Shown here: positions 10,132 through 20,505 of the stretch, one piece after another | Position numbering within the stretch: the first letter of the stretch is position 1 | Layout of the letters: each line of letters begins with the position of its first letter | DNA from: Ferirhizobium litorale | GTDB taxonomy: Bacteria > Pseudomonadota > Alphaproteobacteria > Rhizobiales > Rhizobiaceae | Assembly (NCBI GenBank): GCA_030028905.1 | Contig: JALDYZ010000002.1 | Coordinates: 558,001 to 622,000, forward strand | Length of the DNA: 64,000 bases | Direction of reading: 5' to 3' | The notes under the pieces: model-generated | Told to the model about the DNA's origin: nothing | What the model saw: only the letters and a program-made list of their open reading frames with translations | Databases searched by the model: none | Position numbers and translations under genes: made by a program

Positions 10132-10626
10132 CTATGCTTCGGCTTCGAGAGTAGCTGCGAGCGCCTCGATCTCGCTGTGGGCGAAGACCCGGATGCCGGC
10201 GGCGCGCAGGCAGGCGGCAACGACCCCGCTTCCCGCCAGCCGACGCCCGGAAAAGCTGCCGTCATGGGTGAAGCCCGATCCACAGGACGGGCTGCCGTCG
10301 ATCAGCAGGGCATGGGTGCAGCCGGTATCGCGGGCGAGCTTGAGCGCATTCTCAGCCCCTTCGATGAAGGCCGCGGTCACGTCACCGCCGGTGATTTCCA
10401 GTACGCGCGCACGCCCGGCGAGCACATCCTCGCCCGAGCGGCCATTTTCGATTTCCGCCGGAGGACGCGGAACCGGCAGGCCGGCCGACATTTCCGGGCA
10501 GAGGGTGATGAGCCGCCCTTCCTTGCGCCAGCGCTCGAGCGCCGGGTGGACAAGCGGCTTGGACGAACCGTCATAGCGGACGGCATGGCCCATGAGGCAG
10601 GCGCTGACGAGGATCTTTCCCATCAT
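10132..10626 (-). CDS. DUF523 / TudS-like protein, possible thiouracil desulfidase
   Basis: A 164-residue DUF523 protein. Three cysteines sit in the family's conserved places: C10 in SAC, C43 in CPE and C115 in SPSCG. In the characterised member TudS such cysteines hold an iron-sulfur cluster used to remove sulfur from thiouracil. The RYDG motif follows at 17-20. Activity here is therefore plausible but inferred. Two adjacent ATGs (10626 and 10623) could start it, preceded by a G-rich ribosome site. It begins 12 bp after the glyS stop on the same strand and is probably cotranscribed with glyS. Confidence 0.8.
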   Translation of the reverse strand: MMGKILVSACLMGHAVRYDGSSKPLVHPALERWRKEGRLITLCPEMSAGLPVPRPPAEIENGRSGEDVLAGRARVLEITGGDVTAAFIEGAENALKLARDTGCTHALLIDGSPSCGSGFTHDGSFSGRRLAGSGVVAACLRAAGIRVFAHSEIEALAATLEAEA

Positions 10627-10638
10627 CGCCCCCTTTTC

Positions 10639-12756
10639 TCACCCCGAGATCTTCGAGAAGTCGGCGACCGTTGCCGTCGCCTCGCGGATGAGGCTCAACA
10701 GCGCGAGGCGGTTGGCGCGAATGGCGGCATCCTCGTCATTGACGAGCACGTCCTCGAAGAAGCGGTCAACCGGTGCGCGTAGCGCCGAGAGCGCCTGCAT
10801 GGCCGAGCGGAAGTCTTCCTTGGCGATCGCCGCGGACGCCTCCGCGGAGGCCTTGGTGATGGCGGCGTACAGCACGCCTTCGGCCTCGAGCCGGAACAGC
10901 TTTTCTGAAACGCCATCGGCAATGACCGTGCCCTTCTTCTCCTCGGCGGCGACGATTTGCGTGGCGCGCTTGGTACCGGCCAGCAGGTTGACGCCGTCTT
11001 CGGAGGTGATGAAGGCGGTCAGCGCCTCGGCGCGGCGCGCGACCATCAGGAGGTCGTCGGCATCGGGCGTCAGCACCGCATCGATGATGTCGTAGCGGGC
11101 GCCCTGGTCGCGCAAGTAGACCTTCAGGCGATCATGGAAGAAGGCAAGGAGGTCGGCGTCGCGCGCGACAGACAACAACGGCAGACGGATCTTGCGCTCG
11201 AGCAGGATGCGGATCACGCCCAGCGCAGCCCGCCGCAGCGCGAACGGATCCTTCGAGCCGGTCGGCTTTTCGTCGATCGCCCAGAAGCCGACCAGCGTAT
11301 CGAGCTTGTCGGCGAGTGCGACGGTGATCGCCACCTTGTCGTCGGGCACGCGGTCGGACGGGCCTTGCGGCTTATAGTGGTCCTCGATGGCGATCGCGAC
11401 GGAGGCATCCTCGCCCTGCAGCGCCGCATACTTGCGGCCCATGACACCCTGGAGCTCGGGGAATTCGCCGACCGCCTCGGTGCGGAGGTCGGCCTTGGCG
11501 AGCACGGAGGCGCGATCGACCAGCTTCTCGTCAGCACCGACGATCGGTGCAAGTACCTTCGCCAGTTCGCGGATGCGGGCGACGCGTTCACCCTGCGTGC
11601 CGAGCTTGGCATGGAAGGTGACGTTCAGCGCGTCGAGCTTGGCCATGCGCTGGTCGAGCGGCTTCTTGAGGTCGAGGCCGAACTTTTCCGCCGATGCCGT
11701 CAGTTCGCCGAGGTCCGGCAGGTCGCCCTGGTCGCGCTTCCAGAAGTGCAGCGCATCGGAAAGGCGGGCGCGCACGACCTTGCCGTTGCCGTGCATGATC
11801 TCCTTGCCGCCGTCCTTGGCCTCGATGTTGGAGACGAGGACGAAATGGTTGGAGAGCTTGTCCGGCTCGCCCTGCGGCCGGGTGACGAAACACTTCTGGT
11901 TGGTCTTGATGGTCAGCCGGATGATTTCCGCCGGGATCGACAGGAAATCCTCCTCGAAGGTGCCGAGCAGCACGTGCGGATACTCGACGAGGCCCGAGAC
12001 CTCTTCCAGCAGGCCCTCGTCCTCGACCAGATCGAGACCGTTGGCGAAGGCGAGATTGGCGGCATCCTGGGCGATGATCTGCTTGCGGCGCTCGGCGTCG
12101 AGGATGACGCTTGCCTTCTCGAGGGCATGCACGTAGTCGGCGAAGCGCCTCACGGTGATCGCTTCGGGCGCATGGAAACGGTGGCCGTAAGTGACGTTCG
12201 ATGCGGTGATGCCGTCGATCTCGAAGGGGATCACGACGGTTTCCTCGTGCTCGGTGCCGAAGGTGCAGACGATCGACTGCAGCGGGCGCACCCAGCGCAG
12301 CGCGCCCGGCCTTGCGGAGGCCGCCCCTGAGCGCATCGACTTCGGCCAGGGGAAATCGCGGATGATGCCCGGCATCACCTCGGCGATGATCTCTTCCGCA
12401 GCGCGGCCCGCCTTTTCGATGTAGGCGACATAGAAATCGCCCTTCTTCGGATCGGTCTTGACCGTTGCCTGGTCGATCGAGGTCAGACCGGCGCCGCGCA
12501 GGAAGCCGTCGATCGCCTGTTGCGGCGCCTTGACGCTCGGGCCCTTCTTCTCCTCGCGCACGTCGGCGGAGCGGGCCGTCAGGCCGCGGATGTCGAGGGT
12601 AAGCCGCCGCGGCGTCCAGTATTCGCGCGCACCTTCATAGGTCAGGCCCGCCTCGACCAGCGCATCGGTGACGAGTTTCTTCAGGTCGCCCGCAGCCTTG
12701 CGCTGCATGCGGGCCGGAATTTCCTCGGAGCGAAGTTCAAGCAGGAGATCGGGCAT
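10639..12756 (-). CDS. glyS: Glycyl-tRNA synthetase beta subunit
   Basis: Beta chain of the alpha2-beta2 bacterial glycyl-tRNA synthetase, which carries the tRNA-binding parts. It has 705 residues, full length for the family. The N-terminal [17 protein letters not shown] is highly typical, and an HD-like region and a C-terminal DALR-type anticodon-binding helical domain follow. GAGGAAGAG precedes the ATG. Unusually for an enzyme often encoded by adjacent genes, the alpha subunit gene lies 3.7 kb upstream with VOC, lemA and DUF2207 genes between. Confidence 0.97.
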   Translation of the reverse strand: MPDLLLELRSEEIPARMQRKAAGDLKKLVTDALVEAGLTYEGAREYWTPRRLTLDIRGLTARSADVREEKKGPSVKAPQQAIDGFLRGAGLTSIDQATVKTDPKKGDFYVAYIEKAGRAAEEIIAEVMPGIIRDFPWPKSMRSGAASARPGALRWVRPLQSIVCTFGTEHEETVVIPFEIDGITASNVTYGHRFHAPEAITVRRFADYVHALEKASVILDAERRKQIIAQDAANLAFANGLDLVEDEGLLEEVSGLVEYPHVLLGTFEEDFLSIPAEIIRLTIKTNQKCFVTRPQGEPDKLSNHFVLVSNIEAKDGGKEIMHGNGKVVRARLSDALHFWKRDQGDLPDLGELTASAEKFGLDLKKPLDQRMAKLDALNVTFHAKLGTQGERVARIRELAKVLAPIVGADEKLVDRASVLAKADLRTEAVGEFPELQGVMGRKYAALQGEDASVAIAIEDHYKPQGPSDRVPDDKVAITVALADKLDTLVGFWAIDEKPTGSKDPFALRRAALGVIRILLERKIRLPLLSVARDADLLAFFHDRLKVYLRDQGARYDIIDAVLTPDADDLLMVARRAEALTAFITSEDGVNLLAGTKRATQIVAAEEKKGTVIADGVSEKLFRLEAEGVLYAAITKASAEASAAIAKEDFRSAMQALSALRAPVDRFFEDVLVNDEDAAIRANRLALLSLIREATATVADFSKISG

Positions 12757-13270
12757 CAGTTCTCTTCCTCACCCTGCCCGTGAGGGCGAGGGTCGGCACT
12801 GCCGTGCCGGCAATGGTGAAAATGGTTGGCTCCTGCTAGCAAAATTTGCCGTTGCTGCACAATGGCAAATATCGCGAGGGAGGCGACGACGGAGTGTTTC
12901 GGAGTATCATACCTCGACGGGACGGGGGAATGGCGCGCGGGATCCGGTTTCGCGGCGCGATGCGCCAGAAGGTAAAAAAGGCAGAAGACCCGAAAATGGG
13001 TGCCCGACGCCTTGAAGAGTTCAAGACGGAGCAATTCCGTTTCCATTTCGATCAATCGCAGTTGGGATCGTTGATACTGTCAGGAACGTCCAACGCTGAC
13101 ACGGATCTTCCGCAACTCTTGAGTTCAAATTAGAACAACCTGAAATATACGCCCCGCCATCTGGCGAGTCAACGCGAACGGCGCTGCTGCCGGCACAAAA
13201 CGCGCGCCCAGCAAGATCGAGCATCAACCATAAATAATTGATTTTCTTGTGGGCACCGTAACCAGCAGGC
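12757..13270. other. 514-bp region upstream of glyS without a supported gene
   Basis: Two overlapping antisense open frames (plus 12846-13133, minus 12756-13055) have no family resemblance and no ribosome site, so neither is called. The DNA holds a short palindrome CCTCAC/GTGAGG at 12767-12785, an AACTC-TT-GAGTT repeat at 13114-13125, and an AT-rich stretch at 13126-13255. It is probably the glyS promoter region, plus the 3' end of the DUF2207 transcript. Confidence 0.5.
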
Positions 13271-15223
13271 TCACCATCCCCCGCCGCCGCCGCCACCACC
13301 GCCGCCGCCGGAGAAGCCGCCGCCCCCGCTGCGCCCGCCGCCGCCGAAGCCCGAGGAGGAGCGGGCCTGCGGCGCCGGTATGGTCGAGGCCATGGTGGAT
13401 GCCATGGAGGTCGAGAAGCCGCCGATGCGATCGGCAAAGCGCCCGCTGCGGAAGTTGCCGCCATACCAGGCCGGGGCATAGCTCGCGGCGGCAGCGCCGG
13501 CCGCCGCCGTCGCAAGCCAGGTCTCGAAGGTCTCCGTCCACGGCTTTTCCACCCCGAGCGCCACCGCATAGGGTAGCAGCGTTTCGAAATGCCGGGGCGA
13601 CATCTCCGGCGCGCCCGCCATGTTCATGCGATCCTGCTCGGCGAGCGTCATATATTGCCGGAGGCCGTCGATGCCGTCCATCATCCGGGCGCCGAGCGGC
13701 GTCGGCGCTCCCATAAGGAAGAAGTAGAGTACATTGAGCAGCACGATGCCGCCGATCGCGACGAGGACCAGCGTCTCGTGGGCCTCGACCATGGAGAAAT
13801 AGAGGGTAGCCAGTACGCCGGAGAGTACGGAAAACCCGACGAAGCAGGCAAAGCCGAGGGCGACGATTGCGATGATCCTGCCGGGAAGCGAAGAACTGCC
13901 GCGCACGTTCTTGCCGAAACCGACGGCAAAGGCGCCGATGAAGATCGACACCACGACTGAAACGATGAGCAGACCGACAAGGTTTTCGTCCATCGAACCG
14001 AAGAGGAACAGCGCGGCGATGACCGCGGCACTGAGGACGGCGCCGCCGACAATGTAGAGGGTGTTGGCCCTGTAGTAGCGGTCGCGGTGCTCCCTTTCCA
14101 TCGACGCGCGAAAGCCGCGACCGACCTTTGCGACCTGCGGGCCGTTTGCCCGGTCGATGGTCAAGGTACCGCCGCTGTTGCCGAGCGCATCGAGCAGCGC
14201 CGTCTCGCCGGCCTGCATCTTCGCCTCGGCCGGCTTGTCCGTCCGCCTGATGACGATGGAATTCTTCAGATCCTCGAGCACGACATAGCCGCGCACCGCA
14301 AGGTCCAGCGCGGTCGCGGCAATTGCGGTCCAGCCCTGGCCCGAAAACCCCTTGTTGTCGATGTAGTTGACCAGCGCCGGGGATATGCCGTCCGGCGGAT
14401 CCCAGCGCGGCACCATGACGCCACGCGCCGGATCTCGCCCGACCCTCATCCAGGCGCGGGTATAGTAGGTGAACACCAGGAAGAGACCGCCCAGGCCGAT
14501 GACGTTGTTGATGTTGTCGCGCAGGTACCAGAGCCACGCCTGCGATACGTCTGGCGGCTCGATCGCGCCCTTGGGCAGCTTGACGGCAACGGTCAGCCCT
14601 TCGCCCGGACCGAGGGGCCGCGTAGTCGAGAAGAAGATCTCGCCATCCTCTTCCATCACCCGCGCATTCTTCTCGGTGGAGCCGTAGGCGCCGGTATAGT
14701 AGGTCGTTTCGGTCGCCTCCACCCCCTCCGGCAGGGTGATCGTGGCGGTCGCCCGCTCGATCGGGAAGATCCAGCCGTTGCCGGTGACGTTCCAGTACAG
14801 CTCGTCATGATCGGCGAAGTACCGCACCTGCCGGTCGGTTCGATAGGTGATCTGGAAACGATGCTCGCCCGGACGAAGGAATACATCCGCCCTGCCGATA
14901 TAGATGCGGATGCCGTTTGCGATCCTTTCGGTGCGCCACTGCTCCGGCTCGCCGTCTCGTTCCACGGACACGACCTCGAAGTCGACCGAGGCGGTGCGAC
15001 CCTGCGAATCCAGGAAGGTGAGCGGAAAGTCGCGGAAGATGCCGCGGCGGATATCCCTGCCCTCGCTCGTTGCCGTGATCGTCTCGGTGACCAGCATCGA
15101 ACCGTCGCGGGCAAGCTCGACGACGGAATCGAACGACGAGATGGTTTCCGCCGCAGTTGCCGCACGCAGCGGCAGCAGCACCGCCAGCGACACCACCAGC
15201 ACGGTCAGCATACGCATCGGCAT
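13271..15223 (-). CDS. DUF2207 family membrane protein with poly-glycine C-terminus
   Basis: A 650-residue predicted membrane protein. It has a signal peptide (residues 1-25, ending ATAAE), an extracytoplasmic DUF2207 beta domain to about residue 230 and a membrane helix near 245-262. A cytoplasmic segment and a cluster of membrane helices follow at about 395-510. A soluble region rich in Ala/Tyr leads to a tail of about 28 residues that is almost only Gly, Ser and Phe, ending in eleven Gly and a Trp. It starts 18 bp after lemA; LemA and DUF2207 are a recurrent pair. Biochemical function is unknown. The Gly tail is encoded by monotonous GGC/GGT codons and may vary in length by slippage. Confidence 0.85.
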   Translation of the reverse strand: MPMRMLTVLVVSLAVLLPLRAATAAETISSFDSVVELARDGSMLVTETITATSEGRDIRRGIFRDFPLTFLDSQGRTASVDFEVVSVERDGEPEQWRTERIANGIRIYIGRADVFLRPGEHRFQITYRTDRQVRYFADHDELYWNVTGNGWIFPIERATATITLPEGVEATETTYYTGAYGSTEKNARVMEEDGEIFFSTTRPLGPGEGLTVAVKLPKGAIEPPDVSQAWLWYLRDNINNVIGLGGLFLVFTYYTRAWMRVGRDPARGVMVPRWDPPDGISPALVNYIDNKGFSGQGWTAIAATALDLAVRGYVVLEDLKNSIVIRRTDKPAEAKMQAGETALLDALGNSGGTLTIDRANGPQVAKVGRGFRASMEREHRDRYYRANTLYIVGGAVLSAAVIAALFLFGSMDENLVGLLIVSVVVSIFIGAFAVGFGKNVRGSSSLPGRIIAIVALGFACFVGFSVLSGVLATLYFSMVEAHETLVLVAIGGIVLLNVLYFFLMGAPTPLGARMMDGIDGLRQYMTLAEQDRMNMAGAPEMSPRHFETLLPYAVALGVEKPWTETFETWLATAAAGAAAASYAPAWYGGNFRSGRFADRIGGFSTSMASTMASTIPAPQARSSSGFGGGGRSGGGGFSGGGGGGGGGGGW

Positions 15224-15241
15224 GGCGAACCCCGAAGGCTG

Positions 15242-15790
15242 TCAGAATTTCACGGCGGGAACGGCGCGGTCCGCATCGTCGGCGATCTCGAAATACTCCC
15301 GCTTCTCGAAACCGAACTTGCCGGCGACGAGATTGGACGGAAAGCTCTCGACCTTGACGTTCAGGTCGCGGGCGGCGCCGTTGTAGTAGCGGCGCGACAT
15401 CTGGATCTCGCCCTCGATGGTCTCGAGGCTGCGCTGCAATTCGGCGAAGTTCTGGTTGGCCTTGAGATCGGGATAGGCCTCGGCCAGCGCAAACAGCCGC
15501 CCCAGCGCCTGGGACAGCATGCCCTCGGCCTCGGCGCGGCCCGCCACGTCGCCGGCCGGGATCGCCTGGGCGCGGTTGCGCAGTTCCACCACCTTTTCCA
15601 GCGTGTCCTTCTCGTGGGCGGCATAGCCCTTCACCGTCTCGATGAGATTGGGGATGAGGTCGGCGCGACGCTTCAGCTGCACATCTATGCCCGACCAGGC
15701 TTCCTCCGCCATTTGCCGGGCCTTTACCAGGCCGTTGTAGATGTAGACGGCGTAGGCAATGACAAGCGCAAGTATGATCAGCAAATACAT
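15242..15790 (-). CDS. lemA: LemA family protein
   Basis: A 182-residue LemA protein. It has an N-terminal membrane anchor (about residues 1-20, MYLLIILALVIAYAVYIYNG) followed by long helices with the family signature EAWSGIDVQLKRRADLIPN at about 36-54 and the YPDLKANQNF segment near 120-130. The active topology is N-out with a mostly helical cytoplasmic or periplasmic body; the function is not established. It is directly upstream of the DUF2207 gene and translated from the same strand, which supports a shared membrane role. Confidence 0.93.
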   Translation of the reverse strand: MYLLIILALVIAYAVYIYNGLVKARQMAEEAWSGIDVQLKRRADLIPNLIETVKGYAAHEKDTLEKVVELRNRAQAIPAGDVAGRAEAEGMLSQALGRLFALAEAYPDLKANQNFAELQRSLETIEGEIQMSRRYYNGAARDLNVKVESFPSNLVAGKFGFEKREYFEIADDADRAVPAVKF

Positions 15791-15929
15791 TGAAGGCCTC
15801 TCGAGTCGCGAGCCGATTTTGCGACGATTTTAGGCACGCAACCTGACATTGTCACTTGGAGAATGGATGCGATTTCTCCCACCGGATGTGAAACCCAGCG
15901 AAAAAGTGCCTGAAATCAAACTGCTCGAT

Positions 15930-16310
15930 TCAGGGTCTCGATACCGGCGTCATCCACCCCATCACGGCCCCGGACGGGTCCTTGACGATGGCGATGCGGC
16001 CCACGTCCGGAACGTCGAACGGCGGCCGGATGATAGTCGCGCCGTGCGCCTGAGCCTTGTTGGTGCGCTTGTCGACGTCATCGACGTCAAGATAGGCAAA
16101 CCAGTGCTCCGGCATGCCATCGAAGGCCGGACCTTCCATGGTGAAAATGCCGCCGACCGGGGTTTCGCCCTGCATGCAGATATAGTAGGCCCCGCCGCCC
16201 TCCATATCCATCTTGTCGAAGGTCCAGCCGATCGTCTCGCCATAGAATTTCTTCGCCGCCTCGGCGTTGCGGGTATTGAGTTCGTTCCAGCAGAATGTGC
16301 CATGCGTCAT
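15930..16310 (-). CDS. VOC family (glyoxalase-like) protein
   Basis: A 126-residue vicinal-oxygen-chelate fold protein with two beta-alpha-beta-beta-beta modules. HGTFCWNELNTRN opens module one, and EHWFAYLDVDDVD starts module two with conserved-looking PPFDVPDVGRIAIVKDPSG. Such proteins include glyoxalases, dioxygenases and resistance proteins; the substrate cannot be named. The ATG at 16310 has GGGAGG eight bases upstream, so the longer frame to 16379 is rejected. It sits between glyQ and lemA. Confidence 0.85.
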   Translation of the reverse strand: MTHGTFCWNELNTRNAEAAKKFYGETIGWTFDKMDMEGGGAYYICMQGETPVGGIFTMEGPAFDGMPEHWFAYLDVDDVDKRTNKAQAHGATIIRPPFDVPDVGRIAIVKDPSGAVMGWMTPVSRP

Positions 16311-16388
16311 CGCTGCGACCTCCCGTTGCGCAATTTTACCGTGCGTATCGAGGTTGACACAGAAGCACGGCGACTTCACGACAATTGT

Positions 16389-16434
16389 GGTGAAAACGAA
16401 AGCGGCGGCCCGAGAGCATTGCTCCGGCCGCCGC
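16389..16434 (-). terminator. Terminator downstream of glyQ
   Basis: A 9-bp GC stem (GCGGCGGCC at 16402-16410 with GGCCGCCGC at 16426-16434) lies just past the glyQ stop. On the minus strand it is followed by TTTCGTTTTC. It separates glyQ from the VOC gene. Confidence 0.75.
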
Positions 16435-16457
16435 CAGTCAAAGAAGAAAGCGCGTCG

Positions 16458-17414
16458 TTACGCGGCTTCGCCCTTCCAGTTCGCGCCGCCGGCATCGGTC
16501 AGCAGGAAGGCTTCGCCGCAGGCCTTGGCCAGTGTGCGTACCCGCAGAATGTAGCTCTGGCGCTCGGTGACCGAAATCACCCCGCGCGCGTCGAGCAGGT
16601 TGAAGACGTGCGACGCCTTGATGCACTGGTCGTAGGCCGGGAAGACGCACTTGTGCAACGTGTTGGAGTCGCCGGGCGCGCCGGCGGCCAGCAGCGCCAG
16701 GCATTCCTTCTCGGCATCGATGAAATGGCGATGCAGCATCTCGGTGTTGGCGAACTCGAAATTGTGGCGGGAATATTCCTGTTCGGCCTGCAGGAAGACA
16801 TCGCCATAGGAAATCTTCTCGTCGCCTTCGCGGCCGTTGAAATTCAGGTCATAGACGTTGTCGACGCCCTGCACATACATGGCGAGACGCTCCAGGCCGT
16901 AAGTCAGTTCGCCGGCGACCGGCGAGCATTCGATGCCGCAGACCTGCTGGAAATAGGTGAACTGCGACACTTCCATGCCATCGCACCAGCATTCCCAGCC
17001 AAGGCCCCAGGCGCCGAGCGTCGGGCTTTCCCAGTCGTCCTCGACGAAGCGGATGTCGTGCAGCAGCGGATCGAGGCCGATCGCCGCCAGAGAACCGAGG
17101 TAGAGTTCCTGCAGGTTCGACGGGTTGGGCTTCAGGATGACCTGGTACTGATAGTAGTGCTGCAGGCGGTTGGGGTTTTCGCCGTAACGGCCGTCGGACG
17201 GGCGGCGGGACGGCTGCACGTAAGCCGCCTTCCATGGCTTCGGCCCGAGCGCGCGCAGCGTCGTCGCCGGGTGGAAGGTACCGGCGCCCACTTCCATGTC
17301 GTAGGGCTGCAGCACGGCGCAACCCTTGTCGGCCCAATAGTTGTGCAGCGTCAGGATCAGGGCCTGGAACGAGCGCTTGGGATTCATGTGGTCGGGCGTG
17401 TTCGTGCTGGTCAT
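16458..17414 (-). CDS. glyQ: Glycyl-tRNA synthetase alpha subunit
   Basis: Catalytic alpha chain of the two-subunit glycyl-tRNA synthetase (class II). It has 318 residues. The family signatures are all present: [59 protein letters not shown] and the [13 protein letters not shown] block. I choose the ATG at 17414 ([17 protein letters not shown]). A later ATG at 17387 is possible, and the frame upstream to 17459 is not family-like. The downstream hairpin at 16389-16434 suggests glyQ ends its own transcript, so stoichiometry with the distant glyS must be set separately. Confidence 0.97.
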   Translation of the reverse strand: MTSTNTPDHMNPKRSFQALILTLHNYWADKGCAVLQPYDMEVGAGTFHPATTLRALGPKPWKAAYVQPSRRPSDGRYGENPNRLQHYYQYQVILKPNPSNLQELYLGSLAAIGLDPLLHDIRFVEDDWESPTLGAWGLGWECWCDGMEVSQFTYFQQVCGIECSPVAGELTYGLERLAMYVQGVDNVYDLNFNGREGDEKISYGDVFLQAEQEYSRHNFEFANTEMLHRHFIDAEKECLALLAAGAPGDSNTLHKCVFPAYDQCIKASHVFNLLDARGVISVTERQSYILRVRTLAKACGEAFLLTDAGGANWKGEAA

Positions 17415-17521
17415 GGGCGGTCCGGTTTCATCGCGGGAAATTGGGCGGACTGGTGCCACGGGAGCCGGCGGGGGTCAAGGGCAAAGGGTGGAGGCGTGGG
17501 CGGCAACGCGCGCCCTCCCTC

Positions 17522-17713
17522 TCACTCGTCGTCCCGCCTGACCCGATACTCCCCGGTCACCGGATCCTTGACCAGCGTGCCGATGGCGCCGGTCTCGCGC
17601 TCGCGCTCCTGCTGGCGCGACTTGTTGGCAAGCTTCTGCGCGTCGCTGACGAACCGCCGGTAGAGCAACCACCCGCCGACGACCAGCACGAGCAGGAAAA
17701 TCAGTTGCGGCAT
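17522..17713 (-). CDS. Small single-pass membrane protein (63 aa)
   Basis: A 63-residue protein of unknown function. Residues 4-18 form one membrane segment (LIFLLVLVVGGWLLY), followed by a charged helix rich in K, R, E and Q, and a C-terminal piece TLVKDPVTGEYRVRRDDE. It has a good GGAGGTG ribosome site upstream of the ATG at 17713. It starts 19 bp after sppA on the same strand and is likely cotranscribed with it. Conservation of the DPVTGEYRV segment with similar rhizobial ORFs is an impression, not a search result. Confidence 0.7.
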   Translation of the reverse strand: MPQLIFLLVLVVGGWLLYRRFVSDAQKLANKSRQQERERETGAIGTLVKDPVTGEYRVRRDDE

Positions 17714-17732
17714 CTTGCTGGCACCTCCCGGC

Positions 17733-18599
17733 CTACAACCCGTACCTGGCCCACAATGCCTTTTCCTCGACGGTCTCGACAAGCCCCGATACGGCGGATG
17801 CGGCGACGCGCTCGCCGAGTCCCGCGGCCGAGGCCACGCCCGGCAGGCGGCGTCCGAAGAAGTCGCGCGCACCGCTGACGAGCTCCAGCTTCACCTTCTC
17901 GCCAAAGCGCTGCTTCAGTTCCTGGCGCATGTCGCCAAGACCGTCGACGAGGCCGAGTTCAAGTCCGCGGGTCCCCGTCCAGAACAGGCCCGAAAAGATC
18001 GTATCGTCCTCGGCAAGCTTGGTGGCGCGGCGCTCCTTGACCATGTCGATGAAAACCTTGTGGATCTCGAGCTGGAGACCTTTCAGGTACTCGATGTCCT
18101 TTTCCTTTTCCGGCTGGAAAGGGTCGAGCAGCACCTTGTTCTCACCGGCTGTATAGACGCGCCGCTCGACGCCGATCTTCTTCAGCATCTCGGGAAAGCC
18201 GAAGCCGCCGGATACGACGCCGATCGATCCGACGATCGAGGTCGGGTCGGCTATGATCTCATCGCCGGCAAGCGCGATCATGTAGCCGCCCGACGCCGCC
18301 ACATCCTCGACGAAGACCAGCACCTTCTTTTGCTTTTCCCGAGAGAGATCCCGGATGCGCTGGAAGATCATGCGCGACTGCACCGGCGAACCGCCCGGCG
18401 AATTGACGGATATGGCGATCGCCGGCGCATCCTTCATCGAGAAAGCCTTTTCGAGCGCGGTCGCCACCGCCGCCAGGTTGAGGACCGGGCGGAACTGGCT
18501 GCCGCCAGCCATGATTGCCCCGTGCAGCCGGACAACGGGGATGATGACCTCCTGCTTGCGAAAACGCTTGGGGATCATTCGCTTCAACAGTCCGGCCAT
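17733..18599 (-). CDS. S49 family serine peptidase (SppA/SohB-like)
   Basis: A 288-residue Ser-Lys protease of the signal peptide peptidase A/SohB clan. The nucleophile is Ser103 in DVAASGGYMIA and the general base Lys155 in GENKVLLDP. The SVNSPGGSP loop at about 64-72 forms the oxyanion region. It corresponds to a single SppA domain, shorter than E. coli SppA. There is no strong N-terminal signal anchor, only a basic start (MAGLLKRMIPKRFRK), so membrane attachment is uncertain. AGGAACAGGAA precedes the ATG. It is followed closely by the 63-residue membrane protein and is divergent from the adenylate cyclase gene. Confidence 0.9.
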   Translation of the reverse strand: MAGLLKRMIPKRFRKQEVIIPVVRLHGAIMAGGSQFRPVLNLAAVATALEKAFSMKDAPAIAISVNSPGGSPVQSRMIFQRIRDLSREKQKKVLVFVEDVAASGGYMIALAGDEIIADPTSIVGSIGVVSGGFGFPEMLKKIGVERRVYTAGENKVLLDPFQPEKEKDIEYLKGLQLEIHKVFIDMVKERRATKLAEDDTIFSGLFWTGTRGLELGLVDGLGDMRQELKQRFGEKVKLELVSGARDFFGRRLPGVASAAGLGERVAASAVSGLVETVEEKALWARYGL

Positions 18600-18754
18600 T
18601 TCCTGTTCCTTGGGTTCGCTTCAAATCATTGCTTATGTTGCATGTATGATCGTCGGCGCCAAACGCAAGACGGCGCTGCCCGATAAGATCGGCAATTCGC
18701 CCCCACATGGCTTCGCGGCAAGCCCTGTGCTAGCTTCCCGGCAGGAGAACGTGG

Positions 18755-20503
18755 ATGGAACGACGTCTCGCCACCATCATGGCGTCGGATGTGGTCGGCT
18801 ACTCCGCTCGGATGGAAGCATCCGAAAGCGAGACGATCCGCCAGCTAGGCGCCCTCACACGACTGATCGGCGATCAGGTTCGCCGATTTGGCGGTCGCGT
18901 GTTCTCGCGGGCCGGCGACGGCTTCCTCTCGGAATTTCAAAGCCCGGTGATGGCCGTGCAGGCGGGCTTCGAGATCCAGCGCATGCTGCGCGCGCCCGAC
19001 AACGGCCAGAGCTACGATCTCCAGCTGCGCATCGGCATTCACCTTGCGGACGCGATCGTCGACGGCGAGGACCTGCTCGGCGACGGCGTGAACATCGCAT
19101 CCCGCGTCGAAGGCGTGGCCGATCCAGGTTCGGTCGTGGTGACCCAGACCGTGTTCGACCAGGTCAAGCGCACCGCCACGCTGAAGTTCGAGAATCTCGG
19201 CGAGCGACCGCTGAAGAACATTTCGGAGCCGATCCGCCTTTATCGGGTCACCGGCGACCTGGAAAACCACAGCTATATCACCGGGACGACCTTGCCCGCC
19301 CGTCCCGCTGGCGCAGATCGTCCGATCAACAGCCATTCGCTGGTCGTCCTGCCGTTTGCCAACCTCAGCGGCGATCCGGAGCAGGAGTATTTTTCCGACG
19401 GCTTCTCGGAGGACCTGATCACCGAGCTTTCCCGCTTTCGCGACATCTTCCTGGTGTCGCGCAATGCCAGTTTCGCCTACAAGGGGCGCACCGTCGACCT
19501 GCGCCAGGCGGGCCGTGAGCTCGGTGTCGCCTATTGCCTGGAAGGTAGCGTCAGGAAGCTCGGCTCCAATGTCCGGATCACCTGCCAGCTGGTCGAGACC
19601 GAAACCGGCAACCAGGTCTGGGCGGAGAAGTACGATTGCAAGCTGGATCAACTCTTCGATGTCCAGGACGACCTCGCGGCCTCCATTGTATCCAGAGTCG
19701 CCGGGCGGATCGAGCGGCAGGCCCGCGTCGTCGCAAAGCGCAAAAGACCAGCCGACATGCAGGCAAACGACTGTTTGCTGCGGGGCCTTGAGCACCATCG
19801 GCTCGGAGGCGTTACCCGCGAGTCTGCGGAAGAGGCGCTCCGCTGGTTCACCCTCGCGGTCGAGAAGGATCCGAACTATGCCTGTGCACATGCCTGGCAG
19901 GCATGTGCAATGGCGACGCTGATGGAGTGGACCGGCGAGGATCGGTGGGCGGAAATTCGGGCAATCGGACAACGTGGTCTGGAACTGGATGACGACGATG
20001 CGGAATGCCACCGTATCGTCGGGGCATTGAGTCTCTATGCCCGCAAGTACGACGAGGCCGAATATCACTACCAGCGTGCGCTCGAGCTCAATCCCAACCA
20101 TGCCTACATCGTCGGCCGTATCGGCGACCTGTACAATTTCCTGGGCGACGGACAGAAAGCGTTGAAATACCAGTTGCGCGCGAAGCAGCTCGATCCTTTC
20201 CTGCCGGTCTACTGCCGCGAATTGGAGGCAGTGGCCCACTATGTCCTCGGTGAGTATGCCGCCACCGTCGCCGTCGTCGACGAGTTGACGCGGACAAGCC
20301 GTCGCGCCGCTGCCTACCGGGTCGCCGCGTGCGCGCATATCGACAACCCCGAGAGATTGGAGAGCGCCGTTCGCGAGCTCAGGGTCATCGATCCGGAATT
20401 CACGATCAACGGTTTCCTGCTGACCGAGTTCTACCGGGACCGCGCCCTGCGGCAACAGCTTCATGACGATCTGGCGAAAGCGGGCTTGAGCCAGGCTTGC
20501 TGA
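18755..20503 (+). CDS. Class III adenylate cyclase with TolB-like and TPR regions
   Basis: A 582-residue multidomain protein. Residues 1-165 form a class III cyclase homology domain with metal-binding Asp12 (MASDVVGYS) and Asp55 (AGDGFLSEF). After a linker, residues about 190-320 resemble a TolB-like N-terminal domain (VVLPFANLSGDPEQEYFSDG). The rest is tetratricopeptide-type helices (YNFLGDGQKALKYQLRAK). No membrane segment is seen. Many such fused cyclases exist in rhizobia; the trigger is unknown. AGGAG precedes the ATG. It ends two bases before the converging trmN6-like gene. Confidence 0.9.
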   Translation: MERRLATIMASDVVGYSARMEASESETIRQLGALTRLIGDQVRRFGGRVFSRAGDGFLSEFQSPVMAVQAGFEIQRMLRAPDNGQSYDLQLRIGIHLADAIVDGEDLLGDGVNIASRVEGVADPGSVVVTQTVFDQVKRTATLKFENLGERPLKNISEPIRLYRVTGDLENHSYITGTTLPARPAGADRPINSHSLVVLPFANLSGDPEQEYFSDGFSEDLITELSRFRDIFLVSRNASFAYKGRTVDLRQAGRELGVAYCLEGSVRKLGSNVRITCQLVETETGNQVWAEKYDCKLDQLFDVQDDLAASIVSRVAGRIERQARVVAKRKRPADMQANDCLLRGLEHHRLGGVTRESAEEALRWFTLAVEKDPNYACAHAWQACAMATLMEWTGEDRWAEIRAIGQRGLELDDDDAECHRIVGALSLYARKYDEAEYHYQRALELNPNHAYIVGRIGDLYNFLGDGQKALKYQLRAKQLDPFLPVYCRELEAVAHYVLGEYAATVAVVDELTRTSRRAAAYRVAACAHIDNPERLESAVRELRVIDPEFTINGFLLTEFYRDRALRQQLHDDLAKAGLSQAC

Positions 20504-20505
20504 CG

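Noticed and set aside
12846-13133. Open frame on the plus strand in the glyS upstream gap (95 codons)
   Set aside because: Overlaps an antisense open frame, has no ribosome site and no family resemblance; GC-rich DNA produces such frames by chance.
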